Positions 31,915-45,142 of a stretch of 64,000 nt of DNA are shown here, piece after piece. Source of the stretch: Folioceros fuciformis. Lineage: Eukaryota > Anthocerotophyta > Anthocerotopsida > Anthocerotales. The notes beneath the pieces were generated by a model. That model saw nothing but the letters and a program-made list of their open reading frames with translations. It was not told where the DNA came from and made no database searches. The stretch lies in the NCBI GenBank assembly GCA_049999805.1, contig JBNGIO010006131.1, positions 121,884-185,883 of the forward strand, in the 5' to 3' direction. The first letter of the stretch is position 1. Every line of letters begins with the position of its first letter. Both the position numbers and the translations under genes were made by a program.

Positions 31915-34145
31915 TGCTTCCCTTCTGCGCGCTGACAAGTTCCCTCAGGCCTGCGGTTCCATTGCGTCTTGAGCCTTGGCACAATGTGAATGCAAGTTCA
32001 GCAGCAGCGAACTGAACCTCGGAGCGGAGTTTGCTTCAGATATTTGTGATGCTGGGGACTCCTGAAAGTTGAAAGGATAGCAGTTGTCTTTTTCTATTCT
32101 TGTATGGCCCGATGTCCTTCGAGATAGCAACTAGGTGTCCCTCGTGGACTTCGTTTGAAAGCTCTCATGGGCAGTACCGGTTTTCGCTCCGCTTATCATC
32201 CCCCCGGGAACTTCATTTTTTCTTTTATTATCACATTTAATAAACTTCAAAAAATAGCTTCTTTTAAAAACCTCTCCTGTGAATTACTGCTTTTTGCCCC
32301 GCAAGGAATTATTTTATATTTTACTGCAGTTATTTATAAACTTTTAGGATTTGTAGTTCATAATACAAAGTCTTAAGGTTAGACTTCTTTAGAGCAATAG
32401 ATACCCTGGTATCATCTACATTCAAACCTTACACAACAGTGGAGACTCATAAACAACCAGCTATGGCACCACCTAAAACATCGTGGTTCGGAAGGAGGAA
32501 GGGTGTACCTACCACTAGAGTTTGTTAGACGCCATCTCTCTTACCATTGGCATTTGTCGACGCTACCTGGAGTGCAATAGAAACCCTCTGCTAAAATAAT
32601 GTAATGGTACACAAAAGAGCAAAGCTGAGCCTATTTTCTGTCATGAACCGCCTTGGCACAAGTCTTCGAAAATTTGGAAAATGCCTTGTACATGGCCCAT
32701 TGGGTCTCCATAGCAATGGGGATAAATGTGTGTCTAGCGAGCAGAGGATGTACTTATGAATATTGGACATTTTTCTTTGTTATAAATCGCCTTGGTGCAA
32801 GTCTTCTGAAACTTGGAAGATGCCTTGCACATGGCCTCGTGGGTCTCGATTGCAATGAGAATAAAGTTGTGTCTAGCCTATAGAGGGGTATACTTGTGAA
32901 TCTTGGGTATTTTTTCTTCTTTGAACCGCTTTAACACAAGTCTTAAAAACTTGGAAAATGCCTTGCACATGTCCACCTAGGTCTCGATGGTAGGGGGATA
33001 AAGGTGTGTCTAGCCTGTAGAAAGATGTACTTATGAATCTTAGTATAAGACATCCGTAAACATGGGAGAAGGGGCTTCTTTGGGCTTTCTTTGACTCTAG
33101 TGATGGACAAACCCATTTTGCTTGAAGATTAAGCATCTTGACACAAATAGCTATGTATTCATTGTGCAAGTTGTTAAGCACCAATCTGTCCATAGTGAAA
33201 TTTAATAGAATTTTTTTTCTTCCCTTCCCTATAAAATTGGATAGGTTTTATTATTACTTTTATTGTAATAATCTCTAAATTTACCTAGATGGTTGGTGTT
33301 CCCACCACGCAAATTTTAATAATTCCGTCATCCTCTAGATCCCCAAGAGTGTAGTAGGTACTTGCCTATACTTAGCATGACGGGCTGTCAAGGGTGTTGG
33401 AAATATCCAGGCCGCGTTCACACGCTACCTCCGTTGAGGTCCTGGGTGTGATAAACTTGCATCCATGAACTGGAACTTTCGATCTGTTTTTGTTAAGCCA
33501 TGTAGTCACATGTACCCTGCTACCAAGTTGCTTGGGCATGGGCATCGCAAGCCCCCCTTCCATGTCGAATAGTGACCAGCGAACTCCACCAAATCGAGTC
33601 GAGCACCGGCACTTACGCATCCATTAGCATTGTATCCCGGATCATATAGTACAGGGAGTGAATGTTACAAAGGCTGGCGGCAAGAGCCCGTGCATCACGG
33701 ATCAAACTGAAATCCAAGTTGCACCCAGTGTCGGAAGCTGAATGCACTTCGGAAATGTATGTGTGCCCGCAGTAGACTTTACCCAGCCATTATGACAGTC
33801 TATCCTCGGGACAGCCATTGGTAACCAATTCCTCGGGCACGCAACGGTCACCGAGAATTCCTTTCCCTGCTTACCACATTATTTAATAGATAACTCCTGT
33901 TTCCGGTAGCAGGCGCACAGCGTCCTTCTCTGCCCATCACTCCAGTTCTCGGACCTTCTACTCTATCCACCAACAGAACAAATATTACCACACCCACACT
34001 GAAATATCCCCGACATAAATGAGGCAGTAATCCGCAACTCCTAATCCCACCTTAACATCACCCCAAAACTTACGTCAAACGTTTTGTAACCCGGCAGCAT
34101 GGCCAGAAGCTGGACTTCCTTCCACTCGAAGCTGCACTCTGGTCT
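31915..34145. other. Intergenic region with a 141-bp tandem repeat
   Basis: Upstream flank of the one-helix gene to about 32150, then AT-rich DNA. A three-copy 141-bp repeat occupies about 32645-33050. 33200-34145 has mixed composition and no recognised gene; the last part is the syntaxin 3' flank. Confidence 0.5.
32645..33050 (+). repeat. 141-bp tandem repeat, three diverged copies
   Basis: Units begin with a variant of CGCCTTGGCACAAGTCTT at about 32650, 32790 and 32931. Each contains TTGGAAAATGCCTTGCACATG and TGTGTCTAGCC, about 141 bases apart. Copies differ by many substitutions, so the array is old. Confidence 0.85.
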
Positions 34146-35346
34146 TTAGCTATTTTTAAAGGAGATAATGACTGGCACAACAATGACCGTTATGATTACT
34201 AAAAGAATGATGATGGCAATGCACGTCCATTTGCGCGTGTTTCTCTGATGCTTCTTTGCAGTGCGCAGCTGTGCTGTACCTCTCTCGATATAAGAGGAAG
34301 TCCTTATGACCTGCACAGAGAACCGAAGTTACTGGACAATCATCATTTACAGCAACTCTTCCCCAGTGCAAACAAACTAGGAACCCAAGCTAAGTCATTA
34401 GGGCTCACAAGACTTGGAGTGAAACAGAAGGGGGGTTCTACAACACACAGGTTCAAATTTGCGGACACATTTCCCGAATACAAGTATCGAGCATCCCACA
34501 AGATTCATGTCTGCACAAACCTCTTGCAAACCACCAACAATCACAGAAGAGAATGGCTTCGGGACGTACCTGCTGCTCTATGTCATTAAGCTGATCTCCC
34601 TGAGCCTCCACCAGCACAGACATGTCCAAAAAGATCTGGTGAAGTTCCAGCAGACTCCTTTCAATATCCTTGACAGCATCATGACGCTCCTGTATCTCCC
34701 GGATGGTCTCAACAATCTGACCTCTCCCTTGCTCCTGAATGGCCTTTTGAAGGAAGCTCTCGCTCTCACCGGTTTCAATGATGTGATCAATCGTGGCCTC
34801 ATCAGGTCTCTGACCCGTCACTGTGTAATACCTCCTCTCAATGGTCTCCTTGTACTCCCCCCTCATCTTCTCCCGAAGAGCCTGAAAGTCTCCCATTAGG
34901 GCTATGAGTTTCTTCCTCTCACCATTGGTGATGTTAATCCGGGTTCGGTCATTGGAGGTGCCTTCCTCACACCCGGGAACTTTACGGCTAGCCAGATTAG
35001 CCTTGTCCAGCTCCTCAAGCCTCTGCTTGATCGATCTTGCCATCTTACTCACCGCCTCGATATCCTTGTCCATACGATCCCTTAGAGCTTTCATTGCAGC
35101 CGCTTTGTGGATAGTCTTGCTTTCCTCATTGGCATCTTGCAACTTGAGCAGAATCTGCCTGATTTGTGCCATTTCGTTCTTGATGCCATCCACTTCGGCA
35201 AAAAAGGCCTTCAGGTTCCTCTCCGCCTCCATCTTCGTCATCTCGGTCTCGTTCCCGAGCTCCACATCCCGGAAGCTCTCCCTCTTCAAATCAAGATAAT
35301 TTCTGGCCTTACTCGCCGAAAACGACTTCGAGAGAAGATCATTCAT
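34146..35346 (-). CDS. Qa-SNARE syntaxin of the SYP1 type, 313 aa, two exons
   Basis: Exons 35346-34570 and 34310-34146 join at phase 0 to 313 codons plus TAA. The N-terminal three-helix Habc domain spans about 40-165 (LKAFFAEVDGIKNEMAQI...). The linker has TVTGQRPDEATIDHIIETGES. The SNARE helix is about 215-275 (EIQERHDAVKDIERSLLELHQIFLDM...LVEAQGDQLNDIE, zero-layer Gln in EAQGDQ). It is followed by a basic RNTRKW stretch and one C-terminal membrane anchor (about 288-309). Layout and length match land plant SYP1 plasma-membrane or cell-plate syntaxins, which drive vesicle fusion with SNAP33-like and VAMP72 partners. The single intron position just after the SNARE core fits the phase. Start at the first ATG of the conserved MNDLLSKSF. 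Confidence 0.93.
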
Positions 35347-37419
<2,073 letters not shown>

Positions 37420-37997
37420 AGCACAGTTGTCCGCTTGTACCGTTTGCAATCTCCTTATGAACCTCGAGGCCTAGGCATACTGCTACTACGACGTACGTTG
37501 AGCTGATTCCTGGATAGCTTTCCCTTTGCTGGGATTTTTGGTTAAGGTTCTTTGAGCTGGAGGGGAGGAAGTCTCGGTCGTGAAAGCCTTGCTGCTGCTG
37601 AATGACTCCCCATGGAACAGCAGGACGAGCTGAAGTTTCATCTGTCAACGTTGTTCCGCCTACAATATGTGAATTGGAGTTGAATACTTTTTAACCCAAC
37701 TAATTTCTCCACTCACATTTTGAAGTGTTTGTAGTGGCCCTCGGGCACCAGTTGTACTTACACTGATAATCTGCGATAAGAGAAATGTTTTGTCCACCTC
37801 CTATTACATCAATCAATCTTGTACAAGGCGTTCTCGGAATCTCGGAACGGCAGCACTTGCGCTTCCACTGTACGCGTCAGGGTTCGGCCTACTGTGGAAA
37901 CGCAACTCCCAAAAGCAAGATCATTGATCCGGTTCGGATGGTGTCCATCAGTGAATTGATTGTCGGGCCAAGTCCTGAAGGCCTGTGCCATCACGCG
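37420..37997. other. 3' flank of RuvB-like 2 and upstream region of the NHL gene
   Basis: No gene recognised; presumed 3'UTR to about 37700 and promoter of the next gene. Confidence 0.55.
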
Positions 37998-39752
37998 ATG
38001 TCGCGGCGGGCAGTAATTCTTGCCCTTCCTTTCTTAATTGGCTTGCTTACGCTGTTTCAGTCAGGTAATCTGCAGGGCTTTGCATCTCCAAGTGAGCAGG
38101 CCGTAGGAAGTGAGCATCACTGATACCCAGCAGTTGCAGGTGTAGCGAAGGTGCACTACGAAGAAGGATACAGTGTAGACACGATACTCAAGGGCAATCC
38201 AGTGGGTGTGTTTGTACACAGCATCACTTCACACCCATCAGGCTCCTGGGTGGCTTTAGACACCACACACAGCCAAGTGCTGTTGATCAGCTCACCATTG
38301 TCTCAAGGTATGTAGTGTAATGTCTCTGCCTCCCAGTTTTCAAAGGCACTGTGACAGTTGTTGGGGACTTAGCGGCTCTTGTTCCCTTGACGCTAGACAG
38401 CGAAATACAGGTTGTAGCGGGCACTGGGGAGCACGGGTATTCTGACGGGGATGCTTCCTCTGCTACGTTTGACCATCCCAAGAGCGTAGTGGCCGATGAT
38501 GTGGGCAACATCTACGTCGACGATAGCCAGAACTACGGAGCTATCAGGAAAATTTCAGGTAGTATTCTGCTGAGAGACAGCTTCACGCTGGTCCGGCTCT
38601 TCTCCTTTCACACCCTCCTTCTTACTGGCTTTACTGTGGAACGCAGCTGGGAGAGTAACTACGATAGCGGGAGGAGACCAATACGGTTTTCTGGATGGCC
38701 CGGGCGAAGATGCAAGGTTATCTTCTGATATTGAGTTGTCCATCGACAGAGTGACGTGTGCTCTTACTGTCGTGGACAGGGGGAACAATGCTATCAGAGC
38801 TTTTTCCCTTGACTCAAACTGCTGTAAGCAGGAGCCTTCCAACGACAGTCCTTCAGGCGGGTCCTCAGGAGGTCTACTTTCAGGTGATTTGCATTCGTTT
38901 CTCATGTCATATTGTCTAACCTCAGAAGCTGCTACAAAACCAATTGTACGTCCAACTTGCAGCTCATCGACTTGAATGCTGTGACGTGCAGAGTGGAGCA
39001 TTGTTTGCCTCACCATTGTGGTTGTCACTGGATGTGGAGCAGTCTGTTATAAATCCTTTGTGTCCAAATATCGGGGCTTGGATGGGGTAACAGTCTGCCC
39101 TAACCTTTGTGTGAACATACCACTGAACGTATTTGCCACAATCCTAAGCTTGACTAGTTTCTTGCAGGCAGGGCCTCCTCCCAGCAGTGGGATGTTGTCT
39201 AATGCCATGACGCACGTCCAAAACTTCTACCTAGCGCTGGGGATGGGCAGAAAGGAGCCTCACGAAGTTCCAAGGGAGCAAGCCAGGCTTTTAGGTGACG
39301 AGGCAGACAGACCCCCTTTCAGCCAACAACCCGACCTCATAAGCATGGAGAATGACTATGACCCGAGCCCCCCTGTGGATGATAGCTTCTACCAGTACAA
39401 TGGACCTGTTAGTAAGGGTAGACTACCAGGAGGCGAGGGCGGAAATGCTGGTTCTTGGGCATCGAGGGCTTTGATCGCCCCAGGGGATATGGCTCCACAT
39501 GTAAGGACCGTGGCGCTTGACGGTGGCGAAATCCAGGCAGCAGACGAGTCACCTTACCTCATCTCTCTGGTTGGCAGCGCGGGTAGACTCGCAGGAGCCG
39601 AGGGCGCAAATGCTGGTTCTAGGGCATCGAGGGCTTTGATTGCCCCAGAGGATATAGCTCCACATCCAAGGGCCGTGGCGCTTGACCTTGGCGAGATCCA
39701 GGGAGCAGACGAGTCACCTATCCTCATCTGTCTGGACCGCCAAGTGCAGTGA
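37998..39752 (+). CDS. NHL-repeat single-pass membrane protein, 457 aa, six exons
   Basis: Exons 37998-38064, 38140-38307, 38337-38558, 38647-38883, 38992-39086 and 39168-39752 close to 457 codons plus stop. Residues 1-21 are a signal peptide. NHL-type beta-propeller segments follow (SGVAKVHYEEGY, IQVVAGTGEHGYSDGD, FDHPKSVVADDVGNIYVDD, VTTIAGGDQYGFLDGPG, LTVVDRGNNAIRAF). A Ser/Gly/Pro linker, one membrane helix (about 235-252, WSIVCLTIVVVTGCGAV) and a cytosolic tail follow. Arabidopsis has a family with this same propeller-TM-tail layout, of unknown function. The second intron is only 29 bp, which is suspiciously short, so the 38307/38337 junction is the weakest. The tail contains a 55-residue tandem duplication. 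Confidence 0.8.
39417..39746 (+). repeat. 165-bp in-frame tandem duplication in the NHL protein tail
   Basis: GGTAGACT landmarks at 39417 and 39582 are exactly 165 bases apart. Each copy encodes about 55 residues with ASRALIAP, VALD and ADESP landmarks. Confidence 0.9.
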
Positions 39753-40906
39753 AGACAGCAACCGCCAGCTATGATCCACTTTACTGCCCTCGATCTCAAT
39801 GTGTCATCGCTCCCACCGGCCCTCATGTTCAAAGCTTTGAACGTCGATGATGAAGCTAACAGCAGATGGGTACTGTCGTGAGACTTATTGTCGGTTGCTG
39901 ACTCTGAGGTTACGACCTGTAGGTAAACGAAGGTGGGCCCTGCTCGCATCCGTTCAACAAAGTGATGCCTCGGGCGCTGTGACTGGGTGCTCAACTTGTC
40001 CCTATGAGGAGCAGATCTAATCAGCTCGCACGTTTGATCTCCAAGTATCCTGACAAAAGTGACAACCTCTTTACGGTGATCGTGGAACAAACACGCGACT
40101 TTCAAGTCTTCAGTCTGAATGTCTCCCAACTGAGCTATCCCCGCATGCTGCAAATCAAGTGATCCTGTCTGTACTGATTTTATATGTTTGTTTCCGGTTT
40201 GGAGGACGATCTATTACACCAAAGAATTTGATTACACCGTGTGGCGGTAGCACCGCATGCGATGATCGCATTTTGGAAGTCTCGACAGGAACTGGGGCAG
40301 GATTTGGGACTGTCGGCCAGAGCTGCAGGAAGCTTCATTCTTGGTTGATGGGTGGGTTCCCACCCGGCTTCTAGCACGTTCTGTTACAACCCGAGAAGTT
40401 TCATCCCGGGGGATGGTACACTTAGAGAGGGATGAAGGCATAGCAGACGGGACTACTTTGGATCNNNNNNNNNNCTCCCAATTGCAAGGAGGATCGCTTA
40501 GGGTCCATGACCAGTTGCTAAGGATAGAGGTTCATATATGCCTCGGCTGACTTGCAATTCAGGTGCTGCAAGCACATCGGGCGATTGTAGAGGTCATGGA
40601 AGGTCATCAGACAACTGGCTTGGATTGAGGCTCTCCCATCTCAGCGATTGAAGTGGGACTCGCAGCACCGATGGTGGCCAAAGAAACGGTCGGAGGTGCC
40701 AGCCCCACTCCGATCCTTCCTGAACGCGATTCCGGGTACTATGTATCATCAACCTGGTGTATCGTATTAAGAAATTGAAGGTACCGTAGTGGAAGGAGGC
40801 AAGTATCTCTCGAGGCCGGAGGGGGTTACAGATTGATACCTACCCCTGGCTTCGGTAGTCGTTCCAGTAGCGTCTTTCTGTCTCTCAGCGGCGGCGATAA
40901 ACTGCT

Positions 40907-41209
40907 GGTTCGACACCGAATACTCCTTCGCTGGCGCCGGCCACAGGGATTTCACTACCACACATCCCGGCGTACCTGAGGAGGGCCTGGGAATCCTACC
41001 ACCAGAGAAAGAAAGGGAGCGAAGACCTCGACTACCACGGGGTGGAGTTCACGGTGTCCGACATCAAGAACATCCGAGAGTACAAACTTACGTTCATTCC
41101 TTCAAGACACATGGTGGGGCTAACAGATACTGAGGCATGCATGGTTCTCGCCTGTACAGCGTTTCATAGCAGGGTTGCAGAGAGTTTGCAAAGGCATTCC
41201 AGAAGTTAG
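40907..41209 (+). other. Unassigned coding-like open frame without a good start
   Basis: About 100 codons open between a TAA and a TAG. The frame starts Pro/Ser/Thr-rich and then reads IPAYLRRAWESYHQRKK, VEFTVSDIKNIREYKL and TFIPSRHMVGLTDTE. Codon use looks protein-like, but the first ATG is late in the frame, so it would be an internal or last exon. I do not recognise the family and found no partner exons. Confidence 0.3.
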
Positions 41210-41329
41210 ATCTGGGTGTATTGTAGAACAACCTTCTTCCGGGACCCGGCCTCCGAGAAATTGTGTGCGCGCGACACTCACTTGTATGTGGCATGCAGCA
41301 GCACAAGGAACATAAACATTACAAGCTCC

Positions 41330-41460
41330 TTTTATCTCCAATCTCGTATCTGACGCCAGATAAATCTTATTGGACTGTATCTCCACGAGACGAGCAAATT
41401 TGAGAGGACACATCACTTTTCATGACGACTTGTCCTACATGGAAGCTTGCAACAACCGTT
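41330..41460 (-). pseudogene. Fragment of a GIL1/DUF641-like gene end
   Basis: The reverse strand matches the last coding codons and the 3'UTR of the gene at 57955-59845. Shared blocks include GCTTCCATGTAGG, AAGTCGTCAT, TCTCAAATTT and ATCTGGCGTCAG in the same order. The homology ends at the outer edge of the copia 3' LTR. Confidence 0.7.
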
Positions 41461-41461
41461 G

Positions 41462-41650
41462 TGTTAAACTGAGAATGGGGAGACTGGAATTGTATTCTGA
41501 TTGTATCACAAACTGTACAGATTAATGCTATGAGAGCATATGAGAGATAAGTCTCCAAGAGACACAACTGTTCATGAACGGGCATGACTGTCTAAGTCCT
41601 AATTCATTCCCCGGTCAGTTTATCTGTATGTGTTCACACATGCTCACACA
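41462..41650 (-). repeat. Copia 3' LTR (189 bp)
   Basis: Plus-strand limits TGTTAAACTGAG...GCTCACACA. The minus-strand LTR starts TGTGTGAGCATG and is preceded by a GGGGG-ended purine stretch at 41651-41656, acting as polypurine tract. Matches the two halves of the 5' LTR at 51689 and about 55070-55170. Confidence 0.8.
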
Positions 41651-41824
41651 CCCCCTTAAGCGCAAACGAAGAGCTTGGGAAATCAGGAATGATCTAGAAG
41701 TCTCAATGCTGCCAATGCTGCAGTGAATTGTGAATGCTTGATCTTGGCCAGCGGCTTGGTGAGTATGTCCGCCACTTGGTCCTCTGTTCGCACATAGGTG
41801 AGTATAATTCTCCGCTCTCGGCCT

Positions 41825-43775
41825 TCATCCGCAGGAAATGATAGCATATCTCAATATGTTTAGAGCTCTCGTGAAATTGAAGAACCTTGGATAGCAGAAT
41901 GGCCGCCTGACCGCCTGATTATCGCAACGGATTTCTATGGGTCTGTCATGTGGATAGCCAAGATCTTTCAATAGCTGAACCAACCAGAGACCTTCTTTGG
42001 CTGCATAGCCAAGATNNNNNNNNNNNNNNNNNNNNNNNNNNNNNNNNNNNNNNNNNNNNNNNNNNNNNNNNNNNNNNNNNNNNNNNNNNNNNNNNNNNNN
42101 NNNNNNNNNNNNNNNTCGCAACGGATTTCTATGGGTCTGTCATGTGGATAGCCAAGATCTTTCAATAGCTGAACCAACCAGAGACCTTCTTTGGCTGCAT
42201 AGCCAAGATCTNNNNNNNNNNTAGCCAAGATCTTTCTATAGCTGAACCAACCAGAGACCTTCTTTGGCAGCAGCAGCAGCTTTGATTCCGCAGAGCTTTG
42301 ATCTATGGAGGTTTGTTTCTTAGATTTCCAGCTAACAACACCTCCTGCCAATAAAAATACATAGCCACTTGTTGACTTCCGCGAGTCTGGATCACCACCG
42401 TAGTCCACATTCGTCCAACCTGAAAGTTTGGTTTGGGCTCTAGGCCCACCTTGGTATCGAATTCCCTTACCCTTGGTGCCTTGTAGGTAGCGAAGAATGC
42501 GCTTTACGGCAACCCAATGGGCTTGGCCAGCATTGGAGAGGAATTGAGATGTCAATGAGGTTGGAAGAGCGATATCTGGACATGTATTATGTACAAGGTG
42601 CTGAAGGCTGCCAACAGCCCCAACATATAGAATAGGTTTCCTTTCCTCTGTACAAGGTGTTGAAGGCTGCCAATAGCCCCAGCATATGGAATAGGTTTCA
42701 TTTACTCTATACAAGGTGCTGAAGGCTACCAATAGCCCTAGCATATGGAATAGGTTTCATTTCCTCTTCTTCTAAGGGGTCTTCGTTCGGACACATCGTC
42801 TTACTAAGGCGAGGTCCTATTTGCATAGGAGTCTCAGCTGGTTTGCAATTAGTCATGTTGAACTTATCCAAAACATCAATCACATATCGCTCTTGATGTA
42901 AGGTGATGCTCCGCTTAGAGGAATCATACGTAACTTGTACGCCTGAGCAAAATTGCATAATGCCATTATTTGTCATGGAAAATCTATGCAAAATTGCATA
43001 ATGCCATTATCTGTCATNNNNNNNNNNAATCTATGCAAAATTGCATAATGCCATTATCTGTCATGGAAAATCTACGCAAGAGTGTGATAGTTATTTTGCA
43101 TCATTGGAGATCATGATGAGATCGTCCACGTAAAGGCCTAACATTAGGATGTGAGAACATATGTTCCTGGTAAATACACAAGCATCGGCATTACTCTTGG
43201 CATATCCTAGTCCTCGGAGGCATGCGAAGAGTTCTTCATACCATTCTTTTCCGGATTGTTTAAGGCCATATAGACCTTTATGGAGCTTACAAACCAAGTG
43301 TTTGTGAAGTGATTTGACGTATCCATCTGACTGCTTGATATAGATCTCTTCCTGGAGGATACCATTCAAGTATGCAGTTTGCACATCGAGCTGATGGACA
43401 TGGAGATTATGTAAAGCTGCTAACGCCAACATAAGGCGAAGAGAGGTTAGTTTCACAACTAGGGTATAGACCCTATCGCATGAATAATCGAATCCATCTC
43501 GCTGAGTGAAACCTCTAGCTACGAAACGAGCCTTCAGTCTGGAAACTTGACCATCAACGTTGTACTTCTTTCTAGTACCCATTTACTTCCCACGATATGA
43601 CGTCTTGGTGGTAAAGGTACAAGAGTCCAAGTCTTGTTGTCACGAGGGATTTATACTCACTATCCATGGCCTTTTTCCATCCTTTTGCTTCGGGGCCAAC
43701 AAGAGCCTCCTTACATGGTACTATGTCGAGACGATTAGCCATATGAGCAGCTAGGCCACGAGCTCTGAATTCCAA
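41825..43775 (-). pseudogene. Copia reverse transcriptase and RNase H region, broken
   Basis: Reads, on the minus strand from 43775: KGWKKAMDSEYKSL, ARFVARGFTQRDGFDY, QLDVQTAYLNGILQEEIYI, YGLKQSGKEWYE and the catalytic LYVDDLIMI. Then come RNase H pieces TSGYVFLLAGGVVSWKSKKQT and SSAESKLL (usually TEAEY). It is fragmented by stop codons and by gaps at 42016-42115, 42212-42221 and 43018-43027 that are flanked by repeated copies of the same RNase H or RT segment. Not functional. Confidence 0.85.
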
Positions 43776-44629
43776 ATCATGGAACTTAATTCCTGGAATA
43801 CCCTTAGTGGTTCTCTGTGAGGTCTGAGTTGAAGGGATAGGAGCTACTATAGTAGGTTGGTTAGGGTTCTCTTGATTGCTTATCTCTGTTGCTAAACCTT
43901 GCGAGTGGAATTGCAGGTCATTGTTGTGGTCTTCCCTACCCTCTCTCCCTATGAGCTACAAGGAAGGAAGCAGTCCTGGAATGGCAGCAAACTGAGGAGA
44001 AGTGAGGGCTGGAATTCCTGGGATACCTGAATGTGAAGGAGCCCTAATTGGTGTGATGGAATTTTCCAAAGCCTCACGGAATGCAAGGCGGGACCAAGGA
44101 GGGGAAGGCACATTTAGGGGGACCAAAGTGGTGGTTGGTGATGAAAGGGAATTGAGGATCCGCCGGAGAGCTGCTGGTTTGTAGAGCTAGAAGGTGGTCG
44201 TAAGTTTACTTGAAAATTGGGAGAGCCAGTCATAACTGACTGGCCCTGCAGCAAAGCTAGGGTTTGCAGAGGTGCAATAGAGCCGAACTATGGAGGTGAA
44301 GCCGTGAGGGGCATCGCACCTCTAGCAATGGGCTACTTAACAGTGGTTATGATTGTGGCGGGTCCTGCCACAGGGCTGGCCTGCCAATCTAGGTCAAATT
44401 CATCATAGTTAGATATAGCAGGATCTTCCGGAGTCTGTAAAACTGGTGTTGGTGGTGCCATAGGAGGAGAATCTGGAGCGCGTTGAGCAAGGGCTGTAGG
44501 ATTCTGAAGCTAGCCTGCCTTGGATGTGTCAGGGCGGAAATTCGGAGCCGATATTCTCTTTGTATGTTGGTTAGGAAGTTGTACACCCCCTGAAGGCTGG
44601 ATGAGGGAATTCTTATCAAATACGACATT
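43776..44629 (-). pseudogene. Copia integrase-RT linker, degraded
   Basis: Region between the integrase and RT blocks. Contains Pro/Ser/Thr-rich fragments and many stops; position and composition fit the copia hinge. No catalytic motif expected or seen. Confidence 0.6.
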
Positions 44630-45142
44630 CTAACCTACGGAAATTCGGTGTGTGGCTCGGTCCAGAAGTCTGTAGCCTTTAACTCCTACGCTTTCCCCAT
44701 AACCGATAAAGGTGAGTTTAACAAATCCAGAGTCCAATTTGTGGCATCCTTCTGCTGGAACATGCTTGTAGGCAGGACAACCAAACATTCTTAAGTGGCT
44801 GACTTGTGGTTTGTCGCCTGTCCAGATTTCTAAGGGTGTCTTGTTCAGGATCGTAGAGGTGCCGCATCGATTTTGAACGTAACAAACCATAGCAGCAGCA
44901 TCAGCCCATAAGGTTTCGAGTAGACCTGCAGTGACTAGGGAGCTCTTGGTTGCATCCATGAGGGAGCAATTCCTACGCTCCGCTTTCCCTAATTGCTTAT
45001 GTGCATAAGGCACAATTTTTTTAATAAGCTATGCTGCGTGTAGACAAGAAGTTCTCAAAGGTAGGGGAGGTGAGTTCACCTGCGTTGTCTATCCTAAGTA
45101 TTTGGATGCACTTACCAATCTAATTTTCCACCAGGGCCTTAT
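44630..45142 (-). pseudogene. Copia integrase, C-terminal half (left of the gypsy insertion)
   Basis: On the minus strand: ILRIDNAGEFTS, then after a break PYAHKQLGKAERRNCSLMDATKSSL (GxAER-type catalytic region), LWADAAAMVCYVQNRC, PLEIWTGDKPQVSHLRMFGCPAY. The first half of the same domain lies beyond the gypsy element at 49875 onward. The insertion point is between the first and second catalytic regions. Confidence 0.85.

Larger units (their letters stand above)
39753..41461. other. Intergenic region left of the transposon nest
   Basis: Has a 10-N gap at 40465-40474, an unexplained coding-like plus-strand frame at 40907-41209, and a fragment related to the 3' end of the GIL1-like gene at about 41330-41460 (minus). 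The rest is not recognised. Confidence 0.5.

Noticed and set aside
31624-31938. Longest frame over the one-helix protein's first exons
   Set aside because: It reads through the intron at 31829-31751. The phase needed by exon 3 selects a different frame for exon 2, which gives a sensible transit peptide.
33372-33620. Minus-strand frame of 82 codons
   Set aside because: Protein-like in places but no family, no signal peptide, no splice partners; kept as intergenic.
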